Of a stretch of 64,000 nucleotides of DNA, positions 11,928 through 23,430 are shown in pieces. Source of the DNA: Quercus robur (Eukaryota > Streptophyta > Magnoliopsida > Fagales > Fagaceae); contig NC_065536.1 of the NCBI RefSeq assembly GCF_932294415.1, forward strand, positions 2,666,001 through 2,730,000. Reading direction: 5' to 3'. Position 1 is the first letter of the stretch. Every line of letters starts with the position of its first letter. The notes below the pieces were generated by a model. That model saw only the letters and a list, made by a program, of their open reading frames with translations. It was not told the origin of the DNA and made no database searches. The translations under genes were made by a program, and so were the position numbers.

Positions 11928-13111
11928 ATGGCACCTAAACATAAATCCACTCCATCTCGAAACCCTCTTCGTTCTGGGGCATCTTCTTCTTCTCCTTCTG
12001 ACCCCACTCCATCTCACGTACGGTTCCGTGATGAGAAGGTCAAATCGGACTTCTTGGAGAACTTTTCATGACAAGGAATTCATTCGGAATGCCAAGTCGT
12101 TCTATCAAATTTTTCTGACACTAACCTACCCACTGTCATCTACAGTAGGGGTTGGGAGTCACTGTGTGGCGTCCCGATCACGTGCCCTTCCGTGACCATA
12201 CAGGAGTTCTACTCCAATATGCACGGATTTGATCATTTTGTACCTCAGTTTATTACTCGCGTTCGAGGTATGCATATGGTAGTTACTCTGGATATTGTAT
12301 CTGAGGTACTACACATTCCTAAGGTAGCGCATCCTGACTACCCTAGTTGTGATAATCTTAAGATTGTGTCTAAAGACGAACTCGCGTCTTTCTTTTGTGA
12401 GACACCCTCATCTTAGGGTGAGCATCAAAACACCCCTTGCTCGGCCTTTGTAAAAGGTCCGAGATTCCTTAATATAGTGATGACATTTATTCTTCATCCT
12501 TGTCTCACTATAACACTATCACAGAGCCTCGTGCTCGATTTTTGTTATCCCTCTTAGAAGATATCTTTATCAACTTCCCTTCTCACTTCATACTCTCCCT
12601 TATAAATGTCTATAAGGATACGGCGACCCGTGATAAGCTCATTTTTCCTTCAGCTATCACGCGGCTCCTTCGCCATTTTTTTGTCTCCTATCCCGAGTCT
12701 TCTCACTTCACATTCATGTGTGCCATAGATGCAGCTACCGCTCGACAGAGCGCTACACAACTTAGACCGAGGCAACCTCGGATAGAGACGGCAGCTCCTC
12801 CAACTTCTACCACTCCATCCATCTCCGCTCTTTCGTCTTCTGCGGGTGGAATGACACTTGAGGCCATTATGGCACAGCTTGTGCACATGGATGCTCACCT
12901 TGACACTCTCAACGATGAATTGTGTCAGGTGAACACCCGTGTTGGTCATATCGCACAACGACAGGCTGTCATGCATGGTTTCATTGTTGCTTCCTCTTCA
13001 TCTCCATCAGCTTTTGAGGATGAGAGTGACAATGACTTCAACAGTGATGATGCTGATGAGGATGAGGATAATGATGCTGGTTTGCCTAGTGATGATGAGA
13101 TGTTTACTTGA
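11928..13111 (+). pseudogene. Env-like / 'putative plant transposon protein' ORF of a SIRE-type Copia element
   Basis: A broken ORF of about 394 codons. It starts MAPKHKSTPSRN with a Ser/Pro-rich N-terminus. After a TGA at 12069-12071 the same frame continues through RGWESLCGVPITCPSVTIQE and HGFDHFVPQFITRVRG to DELASFFCETPSS. A TAG at 12414-12416 (probably from TGG) follows, and near 12490 the reading moves to another frame for SHYNTITEPRARFLLSLLED and the rest. The tail is Ser-rich, then an acidic Asp/Glu run ending at 13111. The middle matches the 'putative plant transposon protein' domain found after pol in SIRE/Maximus-like Copia elements, where it is called env-like. Its function is unproven. 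The leader could be spliced from the promoter at 2455-2876. Two stops and one frameshift make it non-functional. Confidence 0.8.
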
Positions 13112-13665
13112 TATACTTGCCCTTTGTCACTCATGACAAAAAGAGGGAGTAGTTTTGAGATGAGAGTAATCATACTCATAGGAGGAGGGTTAGTATAGGA
13201 GATAAGGGGGTGTTTATGAGGGATGTAATGAGGATATTTTTTGTGTATCTTTTCTTTTCTTTCTATTTTAGATACATTATTTCTTTGTATATTGGTCTTG
13301 TGATCATTTGACATACATTGTACTTATATTTGGTTTTTATATATATTGATGTATGTTATTCATCTATCTCTCCATGTGTTGCTTCTTTTCTCTCTTTATG
13401 CACATATTTCTTATTTATTGTATGCAATCTATTATTTTTGTTTCACACTAAGATGCCGTGATGAGTTTTGTTTAAAGTGTTTCAGAAATACAGGTTGTTA
13501 AAGTTTTCTTGCCATAAACTCTCTTCTTACAAAGTTTTTCAAGAGTTTGTATTAGGATAGATTTTATTGTATTCAATAAGTGAGTATAAGTTAAGTGATT
13601 TATGACTTCTCTTATATGTTCATTTGTTTGTAGTGGTTTTGTCATGGATTGCCAAAGAGGGAGAT
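13112..13665 (+). other. 3' untranslated part and polypurine tract of the Copia-like element
   Basis: T-rich non-coding sequence that ends with GCCAAAGAGGGAGAT (13651-13665), a typical Copia polypurine tract, immediately followed by the LTR start TGTTAGGACA. Confidence 0.75.
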
Positions 13666-14622
13666 TGTTAGGACATATGTGATTCAATGTTAGGAACATA
13701 TGTCACTATTTTATGTAATTGGCTAATCCTTTGACAAAACGTATTTTATTTGTAATTGGGTAGATCTAGGATGTATTTAATACTTCAAGAAACAAGGTTT
13801 AAAGTTCAAGTGTTAAAGTCATGCAAGTCTGTCCAAGAATCAAGTGAGAAAGTGCTAGATTTTAAAGCTCGATAGCTAGCTTGAGTGATGGCTATCTATC
13901 GAAGTTTATGAAACTCAGTTTTTCAGAGTTGGTTTTCATCCAATCCGTAGGTATATGTTTAGGCTTTCTTTTCTCATAACCCTAAACATATATAAGGATT
14001 ATTTTAAAGGCCATCAAAGGTTGCGCAAGTGTGAAGCAAAGTTTTGTTCATACAAATTGTGACTGGAGACAGAATTTTCCCTAATTCATCTTTCTCTTGA
14101 AGAAGCTGTTGTGTTTATACACTGTAGGGTTTTGTGACTAAGGAGCTTCTTGATCTTCATCTTGTGATGAACTGAAAAACTTTGCAGCCAACATCTTTTT
14201 CAAGTTGGTGATTAAGTCACGTATTGGAATCCGCGCATCTATTGGTTAGTCATGTACTGAGAGCTGTGCATTGAAAGGAGATATTGTCACTACAAAATAA
14301 GTCCAATTGGGTATTGGGGTAAGAGTTCAACTGTAGGTTGGTATAAGGTACTGAGATTCCTTTACTTGTAACCGCTTGTTGTGGTAATAATGAATTCTCG
14401 GGAGTGGTGACCTTAAAATCACCCGGTAGGGTTTTTGCCGTGTAGGTTTTCCCCATTCGAAAACAAATCACCGTGTCAATTTAATTTCCACTGCATAATT
14501 AGTTTAATTGGTGATTTGTTTGTACTACCATGCATTTTGCATGTTAATTGAATTAATTAATTAACTTGGCGAAATCAATTGGTTAATCTATCACAAGGGG
14601 TCAATACATTCTTGACCTATCA
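13666..14622 (+). repeat. 3' LTR of SIRE-like Copia element
   Basis: Begins TGTTAGGACATATGTGATTC right after the polypurine tract. It contains a CGATAGCT/TATCTATCGAAG pair at about 13868-13905 and a TATA box (TATATAAGG) at 13989-13997. The late part has the usual Copia tail with 'TTTTCCCCATTCG' and 'AAATCACCGTGTC'. The end is most likely the CTATCA at 14622, but CAACA at about 14645 is possible. TATCACAAG (14589) and CTTGTGATA (14629) form an inverted repeat around this end. The matching 5' LTR lies outside the window. Confidence 0.75.
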
Positions 14623-14649
14623 TTATTCTCTTGTGATATACAACAAATT

Positions 14650-15358
14650 TCCCATTTCCAAACTATGGCTCGTGCTTTACTTTCTACTATTGTGGAGCAA
14701 TTTGGTCCTTTCATTTCTTTAGAGTTCACCTTGACTGCTCATATAAATGGAGAGAAAAGAATGTGACAAGGATTGCTGACGTTCAATTTACTGTAGCCGT
14801 TAGATTCTATCAAGGGCTGAGATTAGAGCTATTGCATGCTGTGGAACTTCTCTTCAGCTACTCCCAGGGGCGAATAGCCTCTTTTGTTTTCCTTCAGCTT
14901 TTCTTTTACTTCAGCATGTGAGCCATGCTTATTAAAGTCATTATTTCTCAATAAATGAGAAAGCTGGCCTTCCAAGACTTTTGGAACAAGCTCATTAAAT
15001 GAGCTAAAGACTTTGTGCAATGCGCTGGATATAATTGATGACTAGTGTGGACTAATAATGTAAAAGCATCTCCAACCGGAATTGCCATCCCATCTTATTT
15101 TACCATCCCAAAAAGTTACTTTACTAATTATACCATAACATTTTACAACACACTCAACATCCTAAAATTCTTTTTTTTTCCCCATTTTATTTAAATATTA
15201 TATTTTATTCTTTTTTTACTATTTCTCTTTTTCTATTCCTTTTCCTCTCTTTTTCCCTCAACCTCTAGCACCGGTTTCAACACACAGAGCCCCCCACACA
15301 CAGAGACCCATGATACACTGATCCACCTATCCACACCCATCACCGCACACACAGAGCC

Positions 15359-15389
<31 letters not shown>

Positions 15390-15660
15390 GGTAATCACTC
15401 TTTTGAAACAAACTTTTTCATTCTTGAAAAACCACGACAAAAAAGATTAAGAATCAAGATTCATAAGTTTCATTTTCTTTCTGTTCTTCCTCAACTTTCT
15501 AGGAAACCAAACAATTCACAATGAAAACTTTGATAAATTTTTATTTTTATTTTTATTTTTTAAAAAGTTATCTTGAGTATTGACTGATGGGTTCTTTTGT
15601 CTAACAGTGTTTGTGAACGCAGAGAAGTATTGCTCGTCTGTGGACGATACAGAGAGTTCG
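14650..15660. other. Non-coding stretch with TIR-like start and (AC)n
   Basis: No gene seen. At about 15063 the phrase AGCATCTCCAACCGG is typical of the outer end of non-autonomous TIR elements; I could not find its partner. An (AC)n microsatellite lies at 15359-15383. Confidence 0.4.
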
Positions 15661-15674
15661 TAGGAGGAAGAGTT

Positions 15675-16047
15675 TACAACTTTACATCAGCGAAAGCGCA
15701 AATAAGGTGAGTAAAGAGAGCTGAGTTTATGTCTGAAATTGGAAACTCAGAGCCGGAGAACCAGTAACCTGCTTTGATCCAAGTTTGTGTTTTTGAAGGC
15801 TTCAATTCTGGATAGAGAAGGATATGGAAAAGAACCATGAGAATTTTGGACATCATGTATGCGTACTTGATCCTCTGGAGTGAGCAAATATAACTAAGGT
15901 TCATATAGAAATGTCTCCAAACTGACAGTTTCGGATTCTTATATTTGTGCAAGGAGAGGATTTTGTGAGTACCTTTGATAGGTGGGATTTAAGAGGGAGA
16001 AGGAGGAAGGAGGGAAGGGAACGACAAGTTAGGACTTAGGAAGCCAT
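15675..16047 (-). pseudogene. Class V chitinase (GH18) N-terminal fragment
   Basis: On the minus strand a block reads IKAGYWFSGSEFPISDINSA, then LFTHLICAFADV, the N-terminal beta-strand region of plant class V chitinases (about 15680-15790). Upstream, a candidate signal-peptide exon begins with an ATG at 16045-16047 but has TAA as codon 4; a donor (AAAG|GTACTC) lies at about 15975. The homology ends after about 35 mature residues, where unrelated sequence starts. No catalytic motif remains. It lies on the same strand as three related pieces (19929-20419, 22060-22290, 33473-34567), so it is the outermost remnant of a tandem chitinase cluster. Confidence 0.72.
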
Positions 16048-16894
16048 TGAAGAATGAGAAAATATTCTTTATTAATGTAAACTATATACACAATATTCAC
16101 ATTTTTAAGCTTTTCCATATTTAATACGTATAATAGATGATGTATTCAAACGATTTACACTAACGATTGTAAAGTAATGAGTGCCCTTGAAGAATGGTGT
16201 GGCAAGCTATGCTTTGGCTACATATGCTAAACATTAAAAGTTGTATTTTGGAATATGATTTTTTTTTCCCTGATTCCTTCTTGTAATTATGGAATTATCA
16301 AAAAAAAAAAAAAAAAAAAAGAGTTTTGATAGAGAAAATGTTAAGGCTACAAAATACCTATGAACTTTGTTAAAGAAATATATGTCATTATTAGCAACGC
16401 GATGTGTGTTATATCATGTTGTGTATGCTAAAGTGGATACAGAAGGGAAAGCATAGAATAGAAACATCGAAAACACGAGGGTTACGTGGTTCAGCCTTGA
16501 CGGCCTACATCCACGGAGGAATCCCTTAAGGGCTACATCTTTATTGTGTAAGAGTGTAGTACAATAACCTGTGTTACAATGAACCCTAACATGAGTATAT
16601 ATAGGCAACTAAATCCTAGACTACTAGTACAAGTAGGACTGGGCTTGGGCCCATTACATTGGGCTAATATGTCTAATATATATCTCTAACACTCTCCCTC
16701 AAACTCAAGGTGGAAGCTTGATGAAGGCTTGAGGTTGGATAAGCATGAGAAGATTACTTGGAGATGCCTTGAAGAATGCCTTTGAAGAAACCACAATGAA
16801 GAATGTGCCAATTGACCAATTTCGGAGCTTCAAATGAAGAAACGGAGGTCGAAATTGGAATCTACACGAAAAATTGAGCAAGATAAACCCTGTC

Positions 16895-17150
16895 AAAAAT
16901 TTTGACTTTTGGTCAAAGGTCAACGTAAAAAGTCAAAGTCAACGAATCTTGGTCAAGTCAACAGTCAGTGCTCACAGGTCAGATCCGGGTGGTCCGGGTC
17001 GAGTCGGCCAGGTCAACGGTCAGCTAGGTGACGTGGTGCTGATAAGGCGACACTGTTGACGTGGCTAGATGACGTGGACTAGGGCGTGCGTGGCATGCTG
17101 ACGTGGAGCGGTGACGTCATCTGATGACGTCAGATGACATCAGCAGCAAT
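16895..17150. promoter_or_regulatory. Cluster of W-box and TGACGT motifs in the small LTR element
   Basis: From 16912 to 17015 GGTCAA/AGTCAA (complement TTGACY, the W-box core bound by WRKY factors) occurs at least seven times. From 17029 to 17140 TGACGT occurs at least six times, including GTGACGTCATC and GATGACGTCAG, palindromic bZIP-type sites. The motif density is visible; binding is inferred. Confidence 0.5.
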
Positions 17151-17680
17151 TCTTCGGCGCGTGGAAGGCGCGTGCTAAGTCCACCGGTGCGTGATGTATA
17201 TGCCAAAAATCCTGGAAGCGCGTGAGAGCGCGTGTAAGCTCGAATGAGGGCCGGAATCTCAGGTTCTGTAGATTGGTAGACGAGGAGGCTGTCATGGCGG
17301 CGTGTGTGCCAAGAACACGATCTGGAAGTCAGGAATCTGAGGCGGCGCGTGTGAGTGTTCTAGGAGCCGTTGTCCACGCATGAGGGCGCGTGCGGCTGTC
17401 GTTGGAGGTCGGGTTTCTGGGTTTTGGTCGCGATATGCCGTGGAGCACGTATGTCTTGTTGGTTTCATCAGGCGAAGGCTTGATATGCATATATCTGATA
17501 GGGAGAGGCACGGATTGCTTGGGCTAGAGAATCTGGACATAATAGTGAGCCATGGCGACTGCGAGATGCTGTGAAATCTGCATCCAGCAGACAAGCATGT
17601 GTGACTTCTGATGGTGGTGTGCACGTGAGAATCTTCTTTTGCTTGTTAGAGATGTTTGTTTGATGCCAAGAACAAAGTTT

Positions 17681-17693
17681 GGCTCTGATACCA
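17681..17693 (-). promoter_or_regulatory. Primer binding site (initiator Met tRNA)
   Basis: The minus strand reads TGGTATCAGAGCC immediately inside the 5' LTR, the standard plant Copia primer site complementary to the initiator tRNA-Met 3' end. Confidence 0.9.
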
Positions 17694-18616
17694 TGTTAAA
17701 TATATTATGTCATTATTAGCAATGCGATGTATGTTGTATCATGTTGTGTATGCTAGAGTGGATGTGGAAAAGGAAGCATAAAATAGGAATATCGAGAACA
17801 TGAGGGTTACATGGTTCAGCCTTGACAGCCTACATCCACGGAGGAATCTCTTAAGAGCTACATCTTTATTGTGTAAGAGTGTAGTACAATAACCTATGTT
17901 ACAATGAACCCTATCATGAGTATATATAGGCAACTAAACGTTAGACTACTAGTACAAGCAAGACTGGACTTGGGCCCATTACATTGGACTAATATGTCTA
18001 ATATATATCTCTAACAAACTTATTCGACATTGATTATGAGTGATGGCGCATCAACAGTATACGAAATAAATTTTTTTTTTTTATACTAATTTTTGTCTTC
18101 TAATTAAAATTTGACACTTGAAATTTGTAACACTAATGTAATAAAATATTTACTTATTTAGTATCACTAGCATCACTCTCTTGATGAAGGTTGAAATTCT
18201 TTACAACTCTTTAATAACAACTCTCTTATAAGGCCTTTACTTCTAGGTAGCAAAATACTAAATTTACTACTAATTTTAATACAAGATACTTATAAATTGA
18301 TGTGACAATAAATGTAATGGGTGTCATATTCATAAATAAATTTCGTAAATGCTTTTCATGTTTTGTTTAAAAATTGATACATTAGTTTGTAAAGTCATGA
18401 AAGTGTTTATAATATATCCCTAACATCACCTTTTTTTTTCCAATAATTTAATTTTAAATAATGCTAGAGGTACTAAAAATTTTATTATATAAGCTTTTAA
18501 AAATGGCTGTGTTAAGATTTAAGCAGATTAAGGAAGCTGCTCTTCCATGTTGTGGCTATGGAGGTGGGGGCTATCGCTACCTGAGAGAAGCAGAAGCTGA
18601 GGCCACAAAGCCTATG

Positions 18617-19332
18617 TGTTGACCGTTGAGTTAGTGGAAACTCTAACACTAGATTGTTGAACAAATGACTGAACAAGAAAGCTTTTATTTAAAACTTGAC
18701 TCTTTGAATTACAACATTTTACAAGCACTAATGCTTTAACTCACTAACACTAGTGCACACAAAGCTACTCTAGCACACTTAACTTTTACAAGACACACAC
18801 CAACTCTCTAGACACCTATTTACTGACACTACACAATTGCTATCTATGGCACACACTTCACCACCTCATACAACTTCACACATCTCTCACTTGATGCTTT
18901 ATGACACTCTTCACTTCACAAGTCTCTCACTAGTCTCACACACTAGTCTCACTCTCTAGTCTCACACACTAGTTTCTCTCATACCACCACATCTATTTAT
19001 ACTAGGTGTACGTTGGTTAGGAAACCAACTTGAAGCTTCTAGCATCTTCTTTTTGAATACTTTATTTACCAAGCTTCTAGACTATTATAAACATGTGGCT
19101 AAGATTTACTTCTTCATAGAAGTCTCTAGAGATATCTCATAGAGAAATCCAGAAAGAGCATCATGGAGAAATTTCCGGAATGCAAGAAAACTTTCTAGAG
19201 AATTCCAGAGAGAAGTAAATTGAGTGGAACTCTAGAAGTTTCTAGAGAGAGAGAATCTAAGAGAAGTTCTAGAAATTTCTAGAATACTCTAGAAATTTCT
19301 AGAGACAAGATGGTAAATGTTGATTTCTAACA
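18617..19332 (-). mobile_element. Solo or truncated LTR with heat-shock elements
   Basis: On the minus strand the block runs from TGTTAGAAATCAACAT (right end, 19332) to a CA near 18617. It has a TATA box (complement of 18994-19003, AGTATAAATAG) and an AATAAA signal near 18690, the layout of an LTR. Perfect heat-shock elements lie upstream of the TATA box: 19267-19284 (TTCTAGAAATTTCTAGAA, four units), 19168-19180 (GAAATTTCCGGAA, three units), 19292-19299 and 19032-19039. No internal region is present, and no clean target duplication was found. A TTGACYGTTGAG phrase occurs at both ends (18619 and 19333) and blurs the exact boundary. Confidence 0.65.
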
Positions 19333-19928
19333 TTGACTGTTGAGTGTGTCAATTGAAAGAAGAGGGGAAACAAACTCAAAATTATAGAAAACTCATAAAC
19401 TAACTATTAATAAATATGATCGGTTTAATGTCAACAACATAATAAATAACTTTCTTAATAGAAAGTTAAAAAATTTATTCATTCTAATATCAATGTGATC
19501 CGTAGCTGATAAATCAATTTGTAAAATTTTTAAAATAAAATTGAAAGTACGACTTTTTAAAATTTTCCTTTAATTTTTCACTCAAATGATACGGATGTGC
19601 ATTTTGTGAGATTTGAATGAGTTTTGTCGACTGGTGCTCCAAGTTGGTGGAGAGTATGTGAAATAGGTGTTCCAAACTTCCAATTATCCTAGAAAAGTCG
19701 AATAGAGGTCAGAAAAAATTGATGCTGTCTTCCTCACGTGTCCTTTACTGCACATGTCATTGAGTGGTCGGGCTAGCTGGTCATAAGAGAAAGTCTGTAT
19801 ATGTGCCATAATTTTTGTTACGACCATGACGTATGGACGGTAAATGGTGTATGAAAAGTTTTTTTTGATAAACATAGTGTATGAAAAGATGGAATAGGTA
19901 GGCGTAATAACTCACATTAGAGTTTTGC

Positions 19929-20419
19929 TAAAGATACTGGTCCTCCCAAAACCGATCCATGTTGTCTGTGGCTGTTGATGGGAATTCCCAGTCAAAGTCA
20001 AGGCCATAGAAGTCATAAGACCTGGCTATTGTTATTGAGGAATGAATGAATGAATGTTTTTGGGGTACTGGCTTGGCTAGCCATGGAAGAAAAAGTTGAA
20101 GGATTTGAGTCTCCTCCACCGATGGATAAGAGGGTTTTAACAGATGGGTGTTTTTTGCTGCACGGTTTTGGTGAAGGCTGAGAATTGGATTATGTCTGAT
20201 GAGGAAATGTTAACTTGGAAGGAGTCGGGGTCAAGATAAGGAAAGGCGCAAAAGAGGTGTGTGAAAAGGGTTGAATCTATGTTGGACAATGGGTATCCAC
20301 TGCCAGATAACCAGTAGGAAGCTTTGACGACATTCTTATTCCCAGCTGAGAAGCGAAGTTGGAAAAGGAACAGGAGGGTGGAACGTGGAAGAGAATAAAG
20401 CAAGTCCTTTCAAAGCCAT
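19929..20419 (-). pseudogene. Class V chitinase (GH18) pseudogene, N-terminal half
   Basis: Minus-strand reading from the ATG at 20417-20419 gives MALKGLALFSS, the same start as the intact paralogue at 34567. A frame change in the signal peptide is followed by KASYWLSGSGYPLSNIDS and LFTHLFCAFPYLDPDSF. An extra base in an A/C run near 20150 shifts frame again. The protein then continues KTLLSIGGGDSN and IARSYDFYGLDFDWEFPST, which retains the GH18 catalytic D-x-D-x-E (LDFDWE). Homology stops at about 19940, roughly one third into the enzyme. Upstream sequence (20420-20690) is alignable with that of the intact gene, so promoter and gene were duplicated together. Frameshifts and truncation make it a pseudogene. 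Confidence 0.85.
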
Positions 20420-21279
20420 TAAGGGAATTTGGGAGTTGTTTTCCTTTCTATGATTATGGTAATGGAGCAGATATATATTGGAAAATAGCATGGTTTCTCT
20501 TTCAATATACTTGTTTTTTTTGAAAATAAATTTAATTCTTTCTTGGATGGAATATTGTATTTGCAACTTGCATATAGGATATATTGGGTTTTAAAGTCAA
20601 AAGCTGTTTCAATTTTGAGGTTGTTGAGAAACGAATAATCTTTTGGTAAAATCCTCGGAAAACCCGAAAAGTAGAACCACAAGTAATCAACAAGACAACT
20701 TTTTTTTTTTAAATAAATAAAAAATATACTTTTGAAAAGAATAATGAATATGTCGGCCTATCATTGTGATACACTTATATATAGTTATATAGATAGTTGT
20801 TAGATCAGATTCATATAACGCTATGTAATTATATTTTATAGTAGATTATTTTTCAAAACATGTTATATATTTGGGCTTTTATTATCTCTAACACTTGTTT
20901 TTTTTTTTAATGTCAATTGTATGTCTTAAAATGTAGACATTCTCATATCAATAATGAACATTGATGTAAAATTGTGAAGTTAAACAAATGTAAGAAGATA
21001 TATTTCTTACATATTTTTGCTCAAATAAAAGTAAAAACAAAAAAGAAACAAGTTCAAACAATTCTATCAAATATATTATTAAGCTATACTCTTGTTACGG
21101 GTCTCATAATTAATCACCAAATTAAATCCACAAGACCAATAAATTCAAATACAAAGCTTAAGAAATTGTGGGAGGACAGGAAACCGATGACAAGAGTATG
21201 CAAACTGAGAACAAGAATAAATGAGAAGAGGTCAAGACAAAAGGGGCACACCTTGGAAAGTTTTGTTAAGGAAGCCTTA

Positions 21280-21835
21280 GAGAAAACATGATAACACAAT
21301 CACAAAACCGGAGAAGATCAGCGTGGCCGAGGAACTCGAGGATACGGGTACATTCCTGGAAGGGCCAAGGTCTGGCCATGAAGACCACTAGACACGTGTC
21401 CGAGGAAAGGAAGGAATGTTTGTCATTGAGTGGATGAAGGAAGGATACAGATAAGGCATCCATTACCTCCACATTCAATGTTATGCACCCACTTAGCTGG
21501 CCGCATTAATGGTGTCATCATAGCTCACAATCTAACAGAGAAACCTTCTAGTAAGGCCCTGATGAGACAAGTATCTAGGGAAAAAAAAAACACCCTTGGC
21601 CACCCAAGTGGAAGGCCAGGATGCAATTTGAATGATTATATAAAGGAAAAGGATCCCTACAAGAAAAGGGATCAAGAAAAAAAGTAGAGAGAGAGAATGA
21701 GAGTATTGTAGTTCAAGAACAAGTATTAACCTACACCTCGGCCTAAAACCGAGAAGCATAGTATTAATCCCAGACATAAGTTGTTTTATTTTGCCGGGCT
21801 TATATATATCAAACATACATTCCAACATCATTCAT
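21280..21835 (+). mobile_element. LTR-like fragment, probably Gypsy
   Basis: A more GC-rich block in AT-rich surroundings, with a TATA box (GATTATATAAAGG) at 21634-21646 and a purine-rich leader after it. A candidate end (CATACATTCCAACATCA) lies at about 21830. The order resembles a plant Gypsy LTR, but no partner, primer site or target duplication was found. Possibly a solo LTR. Confidence 0.4.
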
Positions 21836-22059
21836 AGAGTTGTTAAAAAAGGGTAAACAAGGTTGATTGACATCCCATCTTTATAAATTAATTGTATGAG
21901 GTTGAAATCTTACTTATCCAATTTTGGCCCGCCATAGAAACATTGGTTGAAACCCTAACTTTTTTTTTCTTTTATCGTAATTTCTTTTTTGCTTCAAATT
22001 GAAAATTATCATTATAGCAAACTATTTTAGAATCTAGAAACTAACACAAAAATATTAGA

Positions 22060-22290
22060 AAATGATAAATTCATAAGTTTTAACCTTTTTAATTTGGAGA
22101 GAGTCCAATTGTAATCAAGGTCAATCTGCCACGAAAAGTAACCAAGCAACCCCTTTCCCTTAGCATATGTGACCTTTGTATAAATACTTTGTACATCATC
22201 ATAACCAATCCAAGTTGTCCCATTGTAGCAATAATCTGATACAAGCATGGAATTAAACGCTGTTGTGGTACTGTTTTGCGCTATGAATTG
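22060..22290 (-). pseudogene. Class V chitinase (GH18) C-terminal fragment
   Basis: Minus-strand reading SDYCYNGTTWIGYDDVQSI, then AKGKGLLGYFSWQIDLDYNW, matches the C-terminal end of the intact paralogue (33473-33640) almost residue for residue. The chitin-binding-groove Trp of 'LGYF-W' is kept. It lies upstream (minus sense) of the N-terminal piece at 19929-20419, so it cannot be the other half of that pseudogene and must come from another copy whose 5' part is gone. It ends without the paralogue's stop. Confidence 0.82.
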
Positions 22291-22910
22291 AACCAATTTC
22301 TTTGTGACCACCCTAAATTCATTTTTAAGTCCAACATAATTAAATTTTGGACAAAATTTGGCAACAAACTTGGTTGTAGACTAAGACCACAACTCTATTC
22401 AATATTTTTTTATTGAATGTGAATTTTAACAAATTCACCATTTAATTTCATTTTCTTCTTAAATCCTCCATACTTGCGAAATTTCAAGAAAATAAAAGAT
22501 TAATAGCTATGTCGTCAATCAAATATTTAAATTTCGAGTTTTTGTAGTCCAAAATTATACATAAAAAATAATTTTATGGATCGAATGGTAAATAACATCC
22601 GATTGGCATGAAATTTTGAAGTGTTTTAAGAACATAGAGAACATGCAATTCATCGAGTAGATTTTCAAAATATCTAACAATGTTAATTCATTTATGAGAG
22701 TGACTACAACTAAGTTTGTAGCCAAATTTTGTTCTTAAACTTTGGTCCTCTTAACAATATATTAGGTCCTTACAAATAAAAAGAAAAAAGTTCAAGAAAA
22801 ATTTTATTTAACTAAACTTTTGAAGAGATGTAGCTTGCAACATTGATAATGAGATTATCATGTAACAATTTCAAAATAAATAAATAAAAATTGTAGAAGA
22901 AAATTGTAAG

Positions 22911-22914
<4 letters not shown>

Positions 22915-22947
<33 letters not shown>
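22915..22947. repeat. (TG)n microsatellite
   Basis: About 16 TG units in an otherwise AT-rich non-coding stretch (22300-23230). Confidence 0.95.
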
Positions 22948-22948
<1 letters not shown>

Positions 22949-23235
22949 TTGTCAATGTATAAAATTCTCTTTTTATTAGATTTTGTATAATTTAAGTTTC
23001 TTAATAATCACTCCCAACAAAAATTCCTGGAGCTGTCACTGCCGATGAGTGATGGCCCATGGGGTGGTGGCTGTTGTATATATAGGTATATAGAAGGATA
23101 TGTTGTAATAATGATGTTTGAGTTTGGAGAATATGGTTTCATAAAATGAAAATTCAAGTTCTGAAATTTTCTGTAGAATTTTCTGGTGACTGTTCAGAAA
23201 GGTTGAAGAGGTTTCAATCTTTGTTAACCGTTTTA

Positions 23236-23430
23236 TGAAAAAATAACTAACTCTTCATACGCGTCTTTTCATGAAACATACGTGCCTTTTCATGAATAGA
23301 AGTTTATGTTCACTTGAAAAATAACTAACTTTCCATTCGTAACTTTTCATGAAACATAACCCTATAAGTAAAAATAGAGGCTTATGTTCACTTGAAATCA
23401 CTTGAAAAATAACTAACTCTACAAAAAAGT
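23236..23430. repeat. Imperfect repeats around TTTTCATGAAACATA
   Basis: AAAATAACTAACTYT and CTTTTCATGAAACATA occur two to three times each, alternating with TTATGTTCACTTGAAA. This is a short, irregular tandem array about 90 bp per period. Confidence 0.6.

Larger units (their letters stand above)
16368..18016 (-). mobile_element. Small non-autonomous Copia-like LTR element (1.65 kb)
   Basis: Two direct repeats of 324 and 323 bp (16368-16691 and 17694-18016) are flanked by the exact target duplication AACTT (16363-16367, 18017-18021). GGCTCTGATACCA at 17681-17693 touches the right LTR. Its complement, TGGTATCAGAGCC, matches the 3' end of initiator methionine tRNA, so the element runs on the minus strand. 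The complement of 16692-16710 is a polypurine tract (GAGGGAGAG). The LTRs hold a TATA box (complement of GTATATATAGG near 17915). The 1002-bp interior has no gag or pol but is unusually GC-rich, with clustered GTCAA and TGACGT motifs. I count by eye about 25-30 differences between the LTRs, so the insertion is not recent. Confidence 0.92.

Noticed and set aside
12650-12976. 108-codon minus-strand reading
   Set aside because: Antisense to the env-like ORF, whose plus-strand sense is supported by homology and composition.
12946-13314. 122-codon minus-strand reading ending in a Ser-rich run
   Set aside because: The Ser run is the complement of the acidic Asp/Glu tail of the env-like ORF; no independent support.
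19684-19875. Possible continuation of the chitinase pseudogene beyond 19929
   Set aside because: Translation shows no GH18 motif; homology clearly ends near 19940.
22060-22290. C-terminal half of the pseudogene at 19929-20419
   Set aside because: On the minus strand it lies upstream of that N-terminal piece, so the order is wrong for one gene.
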